The notes under the pieces were generated by a model, which was not told the origin of the DNA, made no database searches, and saw only the letters and a program-made list of their open reading frames with translations. Shown here in pieces: positions 11,801 through 25,000 of a stretch of DNA of 64,000 nucleotides; the stretch's first letter is position 1; each line of letters begins with the position of its first letter. The stretch comes from Distichodus sexfasciatus. Its lineage: Eukaryota > Chordata > Actinopteri > Characiformes > Distichodontidae. The stretch is taken from assembly GCA_032718565.1 (NCBI GenBank), contig JAVGVS010000163.1:841501-905500 (forward strand). The letters are read 5' to 3'. A program made the translations under genes and the position numbers.

Positions 11801-14800
11801 ACACTGCCCTCCTGTCATGAGCAGTAGAGTGAACCACACCATCACCTCACCAAACGTGGAAATGAGTGACTGTCATTGTGAACACTATTGTGAAAATACC
11901 TGATGTATAAAATAATCTAAACTATTGGCCCGTTTTGAACTGTTCAGCATTTCAGTTTATTAGAAAGCACCCATTCATTAAACAAACGTAACAGGCTCTC
12001 TTTCCCTCCACTACACACATCAATTATACACACTGTACGCAGCCGACAGACTCACCTGCATGTACTGCAGCTGCTGAGCGCTGACGTGGTGGGGCTGCTG
12101 GTGCACGCTGTGTTGTTGATGGGGATGTGGTTGTTGTGGCTGATGGAGTTGCTGCAGTCTCAGATCTCCGGGCTGCAGCTGCTGAAGGACTCTGTTCTGC
12201 TGATTGCTGCTCTGCATCTGCACGGCCGCCTGCTGCCCGTTCCCCTGGGCTGGAACAAGCAGACAAACACGGGCAAAATGGTCACATAGACTGACCAATT
12301 CATTATCAAACCAAAACTTGGACAAACAGCTTGATGGAAGGGCATGTGACTAAATCCAATCAACAAATTAACCAGCTAAAACTTTCAAGGGTTACAATTG
12401 CCATTCAACATTTCCCCACTTATCCCCGACGCTGCTTTGTTTATGTCGTTTGTCTCTTACGCTGCAAACAGTGACCGTTGCCTTTCTGTCCGTTGCTGAC
12501 GCTGCCAGGGGGCGCAGTCATTTTCACAGGAGTTACTGAGTTGGGTAGTGGCAGGACGTTGCTGTTGGTAGCTTTTGGCCTTTGCCTGGGGGCGATGGAG
12601 GTTTCCGTGGGACCCACAGACTCCGTTATTCTGCAAAGAAATGGCAAACTGAAATCAAAAGTCTCCAGTTCTGCTAACAATGACCAAGCAGGTGTAAGAT
12701 TTTTTTTTTTTTTTTTAAAGCGACTGCATCTTGAAGCCTGCTTGAAGATTAGATTGAAAATGAAATAAAATTGAAAAATATAGAGGACATGGTGCAAACC
12801 TTCTGCCATTCGAAAATAAAGATCTCCAATGTATTATGTCCAATGACATCCACACCACACTCACCTGGCTTTCGTCAGGCTCTTCTTAGCAGCGATGTCG
12901 CTGGCCGTTAGTGGCTCTGGCAACGAGGTGGGAATAGGAGAGTTCTGCAAAACAAACAATGTCAACTTGCGCTAGTACTACCAATTGATGCTGCATTCAG
13001 TTATGACTATGTTTTCAAAGGTTCTTACAAACAGGTTTGGCACGGGACACTCCTTCCCGGCTAATCGGAAGGCGGAGTATGAGACCTGATAGATGTCAGG
13101 CCTTTTCTCTTGGTCAGGCTCCAACATGTATCCTGCAACAAAAGGAAAAGGCTTTGTCTGCGTGGCCAGGTATGATATTACTCATTCACGAAGACAGTCA
13201 TTTCCACAAACACGCACGCATAAAACCTGCAGAGGCATTCGAGATAAGTGGTACTGTGACCACACTGATTAAAGTGGGTTTTATATCGAATAAATAAGAG
13301 CTCATCTTTTCAAATTCTTCTGTTGCCTCAGCCAAGAACTAACAAGGTTGAGCGGGTGACCAATTAAAGCGTCATAGTTTACCATGTTTTCATGTGGGTC
13401 AGTAAGTCAGTAAAAATATTTACAGATGAAAAACATTAGATATGAAAATTTGAATGTAAAGATTTGTGAATAAACCGACAGTAAACAAGGCTTAGGGATG
13501 TTGTGTTTCAGAACTACCAGAAGGTGTCGCTATTGTTTAACTAATAACATCGTCTGTGTCTCCTGAATTAACTGGGGGAATAAGACAATCCGATCTCTTG
13601 TGATCATCTATTTCTTAAGATAAATTCATGAACTAAGAGAAGTAAAGAGCTTTAAAAAGACAGGCATGATCACTTACTGATTAAACAGTGCAGTTTAGAG
13701 GAAAACTTTGAACTATCGGGAACGCTGAAGAGTCCGTCACATATGGCCACGAGGCTCTCCCCAAACGGGAGCGTGAAGAAACACAGCTTGTACAACAAGC
13801 ATCCCAGCGCCTAAGAGAAATGGAGATGGCAGGAGTTTGGTGTTTAAAGAAACAGATGAGACACTTCCTGGAGGTCGAGGCGGTGGTGTTCTACACTTAA
13901 ATAAAAGCTTAAAACTTGATTCATTCGCTCCGCAACACGCTGGTTTTGCCTGCTTCATCAATTTGCTCCGCTTCTAGAGGAAGCTAAAAAACTGACAGGA
14001 AGCATAACATTCGTTTCCTTTTCTGATTTGGGCCCGCTCTGAAGCGATGACCATGAAGCTATAGCACGGCAAAGTGCACGTGTAGTGGGGGAGCATGTGC
14101 AAAGCGAAGGAAGTAAAGGAAGTTTTCATCAGCGAAGACCAGGTTCCTATCTTTAGAGCTGGGCCAAGCAGGAAGCGACACTGAGCCAGTCTTCTCTAGT
14201 CTCAAGACCTTGTCATAACAGTTCTACTCCTAACGGAGATCACACAGACCAAGCCAACTATGTGTACATAAACTCAAAAGTTAGGCATGATGTGTGATCA
14301 AGACCGAACCCTTTTTACCAGGCAGTTATTTACTGTTTCAAACAGACAACATGGACTTTGCACGGTGGCCAGTGGTAACACACAGCGTGGCCGTACCGGG
14401 CCAGAGGCAGCGCGCAACGGAAAATACCTGCTTTTTGTCCGTCTTCCCCTTTTAAAATCACACCATTCCACACACGTCAGGCAGTAAAACTCACAGGCCA
14501 TTAGACAGAGTGGTGGGAAAAAAGGACTTTTATTATTAATCGCCCCTAAAACGAGTCTGTCAGTTTCCATGACAAAAACAGAGGACGCAAAAATCGGTAC
14601 GTGGGACTTATTTACAAAAGAAACCGGTTTGGCTCACGGGTTTGCGTCAGCTGGCCGGCCAAACCAGATCTCCGGCATGTCTGCTGGGACTGAGAGAGAA
14701 ACGTGTGTGTGGTTGCCCACTTACCCAGATATCAGCCTTGGTTGTGATGGCTTTCCCTTGGTACAAGTTAATCATCTCTGGGGCCCGGTAGGACACGGTC

Positions 14801-17800
14801 GTGTACCTGCACACAACGCGAGGAGAAGGTTAAAGGCTGCACAGTGACGTTTGCTCCTCCTGCCCCAATGCACCTTGCATGAAACGTCACGTCCCACAGT
14901 GATCACAAAGAAAGCTACACACCGGCAATGTGGTTAGAAGTCACGCGAAAAGCACAAATGTTTGACGACACTTCCAGAGAACAGCTTCGCACACCCGCCA
15001 TCAGGGATTCTGCTGCGCTGGAAGGTCACAACTCAATAGAATTTAACATCGTTTTTAATTAAACGTCGGGTTAAAAGGAAAACTCAACTCATCAGCTAAT
15101 TAACAAGGCCCTGGAAAAGGATAAATCTCTGAAGGGTTATAGACAGTTTCAGTTGCAAACTGCCAACTTGTTTGACCGGCATAAAAGCACCCCTTACATA
15201 TTTCAGTGTAAGAGAATTACTGTCCTGGAGATCGTCAAATCACTTGAGTCTGTCATTCATCATTGCTTTTGGACTTTAATTACCGATGGCCGTATGAAGC
15301 AATACAGGTCTTACCTCTTTATCTCATCCTCCACTGCAGTCACACCATCTCTGAGGGGGTACAGCACTTTGTGGGTGGCGCTTCCAAAGTCGCACAGGAC
15401 ATAGTTCCCCTGATCACTCAGAAGAATGTTCTCCACCTGTCAAAACACAGGCAAAGCAGAATTTTTCATGAAAAACAAATTTACCATCAAACCAAAACCA
15501 ATAAGCGTGATGGCTTAATGATACTTCATCTCATGACTACAAAGCCTAACTAGTGCCTTATTCGTATATCAATTTGTAACAGTTAGTATAAAGGAAAAGA
15601 AAAAGCAGTGACGTTCTAGAGTATTCCTTTGTAAAGCTGTGGTACCTTCAGGTCCCGGTGGATGATGGGAGTTTTACACTGGTGCAGTCTGGCCACAGCC
15701 TCACAGGTGTCACAGAAGATGGTGAGGACCTCGGCCTCTGTGAAGCCCACATGCAGACGTTGGTTCATCTGCTTTACTATCTGACCGGCTGTGAGACACA
15801 CACACCCCCCCCGTTAAGCACAAATACAATATTCAAAATGAACCAGGAAACAGCGCGTTTGCCAGAGCAATTAAATAATTAGTAATTGCTAACAATAATT
15901 GCTAATAATTAAAATTCAAATTATTAATAAGCTCTAACATTTTACCAGATACATACACACTTCAACACAAGAAAGGCTTTTTTTTTTTTTTTTTTTTTTA
16001 CACTCACACACACACACATATATTTAGACGCTAAACCTAAAAAGCCTTTCCAAAAAATGTTTTACATTAACCTCCAGTGATGTCAGCTACAGTGTGATTA
16101 GCCTGGAGCATGGAGATTTTTAAAAACACAGGTCCAAACTAAACTTTACTTCTAGTAATCAAGATTCGTATTTTCAGCATCAACCTAAAAATTGCACTGG
16201 CGCATCACTCGTTCAGAGAAAGATTCTTTCTGACCTTTACAGTACTCCATGAGGATGAGAACCTCCCACACGCCGTCTCCCACGGCATTGATGGCGGAGT
16301 CCAGGTAGCGTACGATGTTCTTATGGCCAGACAGCTCTTTCTGCAGGGAGCAACAACAGAGCAGTGGAACTTGCAGTGCACCAGAAAAATGATCTGATGA
16401 AAACCCATCCTCAGGTGACTACGAGACTACAGACCTTTAAGAACACTAACTTGAGAACGTGGAGAAAAAAAAATACATATTTAGACCATGTGGCCAGCAC
16501 CTCACGTACCATGATCGTAATCTCACGCTTGAAGATGTTCAAGTCAGGGACGTTGTTCACATACATCCTCTTCAGGGCACATCGTACTCCGCTGTGTGTG
16601 CGTGCCAGGAACACCATAGAGAAACCCCCTATTGGAGAATACACACAACACGCATTTCAAACCAGTAGACAGATCTGGTATCTGGTATAACATATGTGGG
16701 GCAGTTGGCAGCATAACAATTAGGGACTTTGCCCCGTGAGCGGAAGGTTGCCGGCTTGAATCACGGACCGGTAAAGGAACCAGTGAGGAACTTTTCGATG
16801 ACAGGCCTTGTTTTGTCATCTCTGTGATCACGCCTGAGTATTGTTCCAACGTCATGATGATGGTCCAGTGTTTGCTGTAAGTGGCACATTACCTGTCCAG
16901 GTTGCTGACCTACAAAAATCTCCGGTTCAGACAAAATAATTAAAGGGCGTGTTCTCGTTCTTGTTTCTTGCGTTTTTCTTTTCTGATGTGCGAAAGGACA
17001 AAAGGAAAAAATAGTTGTTTTGCGTGTGCAGCTCTAACAAGTGTGTAAAGTGAAGTATAAACTGCTTACTTAAGCCTTAAGTTAAACTCAGATCACAAAA
17101 ACCTTGGATAAATGAACCACTTCTGTGTGTTCAGGCGGAAAGCCTGCACCTCAATGCAACTGCCACGCTACAGTTCCATTACGTGCTCTGTACACAGTAA
17201 AAGCCCTTTGAAAGGAAGATGTCAGGTTAACTAAGGACACTGCTACATGCTCAATCCACCAAACCAGCGGCTCTCTGTCCAGTCCTCCGGCGCCTGCCAG
17301 TACTCCAGATCCTGGACTGTAGCCACTCCTGTTACTCCAGGTTCTATTATATGTATTGTATGTTGTCACATGCAGTTATAGTGAAATGTATCCTAAATGA
17401 CCCAAAAATAAAATTTAGAATCTGAAAAAGTTTACAGGTTAAGTAAAAAAATCTTAATTACTAAAGAGTCAGAACATCCCACTAAATATTTCATTCTTTA
17501 TGAGGAAATATCAACATATCAATATTAAACCCTCTTTCAGATTACATCTCTAGATAAAGGTGATATAACAGCATCTTTTGCCGAAAGCACAAGAAACAAA
17601 TTCATTTGTTTAACAAAAGAAATAAACTAAGACGCTTTAACTAATTCCTACTGAGGATAAAGTTAGGACAAACTATGCTCTAAAGGGAAGTAAAACAGAG
17701 TTTCTCTCCCACTCTTCAACGCAAAATTCCTTAAACTGTGTTATGTTTGAAGGACGTCTTGCACGCGCGGCCCGTTTCAAATCACCGTTTCAAGTCTCAA

Positions 17801-20800
17801 TACGATTTGACTTGGCCGTTCCAGAACTCTCCATTTCTTGGGAGATTTACTGAAATGTTTTGGGTCACTGTCGTGTTCCACACCCGCTTCAGCTTCAACT
17901 TTTGTACGGACGGTTTAGGTGCCCTGATGTTTATCTGACAGCAAGGGTTTCCTTCTTGCACACCTCGTATGTAAATCAAACTTACACAGTCTCTTTCTGA
18001 TGGTAGGTTCCTCTATCTCGACATTGAGTGTGGTGAGAGCCTTCCTCGTGTCCCGTAATAACTAACAGCATAAATGGGAAATATCTGTGTAAATGGCAGG
18101 CTGGTAACAATATGGAGGTGTTAACACGGAGCGGTTAGGGTGTTTGCCCCGTGATCGGAAGGTCGCCGCTTCGAATCCCGGACCGGTAAAGGTACAGTCC
18201 CCAAGCGCTGCTCCGTGGGCGCTGCCCATGTTAGTGGCCCACTGCTCCTCGCAAAGGTGACATTTGGTTGTGGTGCACTGTGTAATCACTCACTTTGACA
18301 TGAGTTTGTGTTACGTTAATGAAGTATCATGTCCTGGTTAAGAAATCTTCCGACGCGAGGATAGAAGCTTTTCCTGAGTCTCCCAGCTTTTGCCAAAATA
18401 CTCCTAATGTGTTTGGCTGATTTCAGCAGCTTAAAAAGACAGCAACTGGGGTGAGACGAGCTTCTAATAATCCTTAATGCTCTGCTTGGGCATCTCCTGG
18501 TGTAAATGTCCTACAAAGATTGTTGAGCAGAGCTGGTACAGCGTTCTGCTGCCCAAATCACTCTCTACAGTCCCTTTATGTCCTGTGCACTTTTATTCCT
18601 ATACCAGGATGTGATGTTTTGGGTCAGGACATTTTCCACTGCCCCAGAGTTAAGAAGTCCCCAGGATGACTGGAACGACCCAAAACTTCCTCAGCTGTCT
18701 CAGGTGGTAGACGCTGCCTCAACCTGTTGTGGACTGGGCTCGAATGTGTTCAGTCCATGTCAGATCCTGAGTGATGTGAACGCCCAGATATTTGAAGCTG
18801 CTCACTCTCTCCACTGCAGTCTTGTTGATGTAGGGGCCGGGGGGGTAGATGCGCTCCTTTCTCCTGTTGAAGTTCACCATCAGCACTTGGGCCTTGCTGA
18901 TGTTAAGTTGGAGGCAGTTCCACCTCCTCCTTGTAGCCTCCCTTGTTGTTGTTGCTGACGAGGCCCAGCACCACCGTGTCGTGAGCAACATCGCAGCCCC
19001 ACAGTCTTTAGCGTAGAGTGTGTGGGGCAGAGGGCTGAGCATGCATCTGTGAGGAGCTTCCGTGTCGGAGACAGCCACCTACTCTGACCACCTGAGGTCT
19101 GCCTGTGAGGACGTTGAAGACCCAGTCACACAGGTAGCTGATCAGTCCTAGCTCCCTCAGTTTTATGTAGTCTGTGAGGAACAACAGTGTTGAAATGCTG
19201 ACCTGAAGTCGACTAACCTGTAGTCGGTCTCACATCCATGTGGCTGAGGATGGGGAGCAAGAGGTGGGGGAAGGTGTCCTCTAGATCTGTTTGGGCGGTA
19301 GGTGACTGGAGTGGGTCTGCGGAGCTGGGGCTGGAGGATATGATGAGTTTATAATGACTCTAAAACTTTCATGAACACCGACGTTAGAGCAATCGGCCGG
19401 TAGTCATTCAGGAACGGATGTTCACGGCCTTGCCGAAGGTCACCCACGATTACTGATTGGCGAAAGTTTTTACTGTTGCTGGGGGGATGACGTCCTTAGC
19501 AAGCACGCTTATAAAGCTTAGCACTATGTCCACATACTTGTCAACGGTATCTGCCACATGACCGGTACATTTCCCAGACCACGTCATTCTGGAATGAGGA
19601 AAATAGCATTGTGGTCCGATTTCCCAAACACCAGTTGTGAAACAGCTTTGTAGCCCCGCTTGAACGGCATGTAGAAGTAGTCTGTATCATTGGAGCTGAA
19701 TTCGCAAGGCAGGTAGAATGGACGACATTTGATGGTCGGGTATTCCAGATGAGCCGAGCAGGAGTGAGAGAAAACAGAAACACCTCAAGTGTTCCCCATG
19801 AACCGGACTCCACCATCTTTACATTTGTTCACTTCCATTCTGTCCATGTAGAACACCGAGAAAGAGTCTGACGGAGACCACGTTGACCGCACCACGTTTC
19901 CGTGAAAACCACGTTTCCATGAAACGCAAGATGTTGCAATCTCTTCATTGTGCTGGAATCTCAACCTCGCCCTGCGGTCATCTAGTTTATCATCTAGAGA
20001 CTGGACATGGGCAACTAAGATACTGGGCATTGGAGGGCAACGTGCTCTTTTCCTCAGTGCGTTTCGGGCGCCGGCGCATTCTGCAGTGTTTTTGTTCAGC
20101 ACCGCAGCCCAGTGCGTCTTTTGTTCTCATCCGTACTTCGTAGTAATGTATTTCAGCAAGTCGCGAAGGCTCGGATTTAAAAACTTCAACAATAAATTCT
20201 GCAACATGATTTTCAATGTCCAGAAGTGTTGTGCTACACACAATCTATGCAGCGTGATCGGTAAGGCTTCTGGACATAGCCGTGTCATACCACATAAGCT
20301 CTGGATTGATGTTTCCTTATTTATCTTTTGCGCCTTTAATAGGACCGTGGTTCTTTGTTTCCATCTGAGGAGATGGAAATACACAAACGGGAGAACGCTC
20401 TGTAGATAAAATGCCTGACGACTTTTCCAGGATTAATCTGCCCTAAAAGCAGACCCGAGACTTTAATGGCAGCGGCAAACTTAATGCTACTTTATGACAC
20501 CGTGAGTCATAGCAATCTACTGATAAAGGAAATTTATTTATTACTAAGAGAGTAGAGTCTATATAAGGCCGACAGCTAGGGTTCTTTCTACTTTGTTTAT
20601 GGAAGAAATCTGAATTAGCAGCTCTGCAACAGTTGACAACAGCGACTGCTGCAATACATGCGTTCATGAAAATGTAAAACGCTGACCACTCCAATGCAAT
20701 TAGCTCTACTGCTGTTTTTATTCATTATTAACACATTCTAATTTTTAGTGTGATTAGCCTCTTCTGCTATGCAGTTATTTTGCACAGATCTTAAAACTCT

Positions 20801-22018
20801 TTCCAGCTTACTTCAATGCTATAGCCTATCGATTCAGCAACAGCTGCATCACTACACTTAATTCAAGGTTACTTGTCACAACTCACCAAAAACTTTCTGC
20901 ACATGGACAGAAGAGAAAGAATGGCACAAGGGCCAGGAAAACACGACAATAAACGCAGTCACAATGTCTCCCTTGTTGGTTTCGAACGACGGGATTTTAG
21001 ACTAGATTGCCACCCACGGATTAGGTCTAAACTATAAAGGACTTTCAAATCCACTTTAGTTTTGCCACAACTGTTAAGTCCCAGACTATGCGTAACGCTA
21101 GGTGTCTGAGAAACCAAGTGAATACAAACGATTATTAAACACTGTGAAGACCATTCCCACACTAGGAAAGGGAAGTCACTCCAAGTCCTAAAGGGAAAGT
21201 ATTTCAGAGCTTAGGTGTCAAACCAGAGCCTTCTGGTGCCACTTCAGGTCCCATTCATAGTGTGAAACGCTCACACAGAGAGCCTTGTGATGTGGTTACC
21301 GAGGGGCTGGAAGCCGTGTGCCGTGAAGCGGCAAGCGCTGGCTCGGGAAACCGTGCCTCGACAAGGTTCTGGCCCGTTCCTTGGTGGAGGAATGAACCCT
21401 GGCAGTGTCAGTGCGGCTGGTCATTTCTCATTAACGCCAAGCTGAGTCAGAGTGCAAGCCGTGGCGAGAGAACGGCCTGGGCACAAAGCGGGAACCCACA
21501 ATGGCGGGTTTGTTGTCTCACAAACGCATGCTCGTTTTGCCAACCGGAATAGAGGGCGCGTTTGGATCGAGACCTAGAATGAGAAAACGGGGGAAAAATG
21601 GGCGATACACAATACTGTTCTTCTGTGAAAGCGTAACTTCGGTCAAACAGACAATACCAGCATATAACGTTAGTAGAGTTACTGTGTTTTCACTAAAATG
21701 TTGATGCAGAAGAGCACGAAAACAAGTGTCTAAACCAGTTGATAGATGAATCATATACAAATTTAACTGCTGATGCAATTACTTAGATTTCCCACTTTGC
21801 GTTTGTGATACACTAGTGTTACTGAATACCAGCATTTGGTACTGGCAAAAACATGCATCAAACTTGTTGAAACATGCATGAACCCTGAGTATTCAATTAT
21901 TGCTTTCGCCTTTCAGTATTGGAGTGTCAAGATTGGATCAGGACAAACTAGTCCTGCTCAGTGGAGACTCTTATCTCTGCATGCGACAGTGAGCAGCTAA
22001 TCAGCGCTCTGTCTCTCA

Positions 22019-22068
<50 letters not shown>

Positions 22069-25000
22069 AGCGTTCTGAGACACTTAGCAATCCCCAAACC
22101 CTAATGTGCAGAGGAGGCTTCCATCTTGCCCAGCAAATAAAGTATGTCAGGGTTCACTGCTGAGCAGGCAAAGGAGAGAGTCACTTGCAGCTGCACACTG
22201 ATAACTCACAGAACACACTGCTGAGATCTCAGCCTGAAACACTCTTCTTAAGTCTGAATCTGGAAGGTCAGTGTTACACAAAACCTTCAGAGTAAGAGTC
22301 TGTGTTGCCATAATAACTGGCTACAAAGTTTTGACAACAATTATACACAATTCTTGTTTTCAATGTCAGACTAGGCAAATGTGCTTCTGAACATAAACAC
22401 CCCAGAAGGTTTGCCTCTTTAAACTTACGCCTGTATGTGTAACATGCACACATTTGCATAGGAGGGTGCTAACAGGGTTTAGCATAACATATGCATGTTC
22501 AGCTAGAACAGGCTGTCCCTTTTCAAGTCGTCCTTTCCTTTTGCTTTCATGAAGTTATGACTGAGCTGTTGCTAGTGTCATACTGGTGTTTGTACTGCTC
22601 GTGCTAATGTATTTAAACTTCAGTTTCTCATCCAGCTCACTCAGAATCACAATCAGATCCGATTTAGTAACCTGCTTACCCAAAACACACACATTCAAGA
22701 TTTTATAGACATGTCCTTTGGTGCCTCTGCCTAGCTATGCATACCAAGAAATATTTTACAGAAGCCTAAAACAGTTTTTGGAAACTCAAAAGGTATCAAC
22801 TTGAAGAGGTGAGCTTATCTGGACATATTTTTATGTTACTTATGTATAGTTTTAATACAAAAATAACACTGAATTCTTAAAATCATATGGTAATTCATAG
22901 CTAAAGTGTGCACACAGAAATCGTCCCTTAAAGTTCTTTATAGTTTAGGCAAAGAAACCAGGTTTACATCTGTTGTCAAATAGAACAGAGACAAAAAAGC
23001 AGAGACAAAAAAAGGAAAAAGGTACCTATCGGAGAAACGGTATTTTCCTTAACACATGACTGGAAAACAACGTTTGGTGAAACTCCAGGGGGAAACCTGG
23101 TCTGGCTTCTAACACCAATCCAGTGGCCAAGTGAAAGTAAATGTGACAATCACATGAGGTGTTATAAATGTTTTGAAAAGAAAAAGCAGTTAAGTCTCTG
23201 TTACTGCCTTAGATGAGACCTACAAAGGGTTTGATGGAGTTAAAAGCAAGCAAACATTAACAGAATGGCCTTGTCTCAGGTTGTTTCGAAGCTAAGAGCG
23301 GTTTAAACAGGTCAGGGGGCTATCACTGACGTTTTTTTAAATCAGAAAGTCAGGGGAGTCTACAATTGCCCAGAGACAACACGAAAAGCAGCACCATGAG
23401 GCACCAACAGCTAGACATTGCCAGAATTATGCTTTGGATTAAACAAAACTCTTGCCAGCATAAGAGAACAAAGAATGCAAACATACTGGCAACAGCATTG
23501 AGTCTGGAAAAGTGCAACTTCATTCCGAAAGTGAAAGGAGATTGTATTTCATTATCGAAAGCATCAGCAGCTGCAAAAATCACACATCACGCACGGCCTA
23601 CATGCGAAGCACATGTTCAATTTCTTGGCAGTGCCTTCCACATAAATATTTGACTATTTCAGACTGTTGAGTGCATGGAAATCACCGCATGCTGGAAATT
23701 CGACAGTGCCTGAGCCAGGACCAGAACTGCTGAAAAGGCAGGACAGGGCTGAGGAAACAAGCGATCAGCCTGACCGGTCGATACGCTCACTAGCAGGCTA
23801 CACATTGTAGGCTCGGAAAATCCCCTTCCCAGCGTCTTTCCGTCCGTCCACGGGCAGCAGCTGCCGCGTGTCCGTCCTCGGCCAGGCCGCGATTCTGGCG
23901 GACGAGGAGTCTTGGGAAGGCAGGTGGCATTAGAAAGCCCAGCGCATTCCCAGTCCCAGTGGCGCTGCTAGCCTGTTGACACAGCCCATATGCTCCAGGA
24001 TCAAGTTCTCAATAAATCACTGGCCAGTGGCTTCTATTCTCTAAGGGGCTTTTTACACATAAAACCACACATGCCTCGTTAAGCCTCTTGAGGGAAGGAA
24101 AAAAGACAAAGCGGGTGAGGATGCAGAATCAACACGAGAGACATCTGGGTGCGCATGATCACGGTAGGAAACAACCAAATAAACTAACGTTTTTTTTTTC
24201 TAAACCAAAATCAGCTAAAAAGTCTATAACTTTCAACAGTGGGACCTTAATAAAAACATCAACTGCATTAATTTGCCTGTAAAAACACTGTCTTGTGGTC
24301 CTCAGAGCACAGCAAAAGAACTAAATATGCAGTATTGACAGAGGCCCATTCCAAAAAGTCTTGAATGTACTATTAGACGTCTAGTGTCATGTCTGGTTAG
24401 AAGGGAAAGTATTAATCTCCGTTGAAGTGCAAGAATGATTGCGTATCTCAGTTTGCAATTACTAAATGTGCTACAGAACATTTAATTTTAAAGAAGAACA
24501 GTAAAAGCTACTACGTTTTACAGTGCAATTTGAGATGTGACCCTCATTTTGATTTGGGAAGCCTGTCACCCTCCCTAAAAATGTATACAATTTAAAAACA
24601 GTGATATATAAATCCCAATTCCACAATGCTGTACATTAGCTAGCCCTAGTACAAAAAAAGATCCAGTCAACAACGGGGAAAAAAAGATAAACATTCTTGT
24701 CACAACAAGGATCCAGTTAGTCATGCCTTCAAAGCATGGTAGCGAACAAAACAAACACCTGATTGAGGAAAAACTCATTATTAGACTTCCTGCTGGAAGT
24801 ATTTGTAACAAAATACTATTATAAAGCATAGCATACCACACACACACACACACACACAATACTACACATACTAAAACTTTTGATCACCATGTAGCCTGAG
24901 CTTCTATAAAATCACTCATTTGTGGTGTCACTTACTACAAACGTGAAACCACAGACACAGGAACTTCCCTAACAGACTTAAAATCACTACTCTGATAGCA

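Noticed and set aside
18121..18200. tRNA gene
   Set aside because: It has A- and B-box-like motifs but the arms do not form an intact cloverleaf, and similar heads with a shared non-tRNA body recur; it is a SINE.
19948..20409. Plus-strand 153-aa open frame
   Set aside because: Overlaps the antisense of the LINE endonuclease start; no domain recognised.
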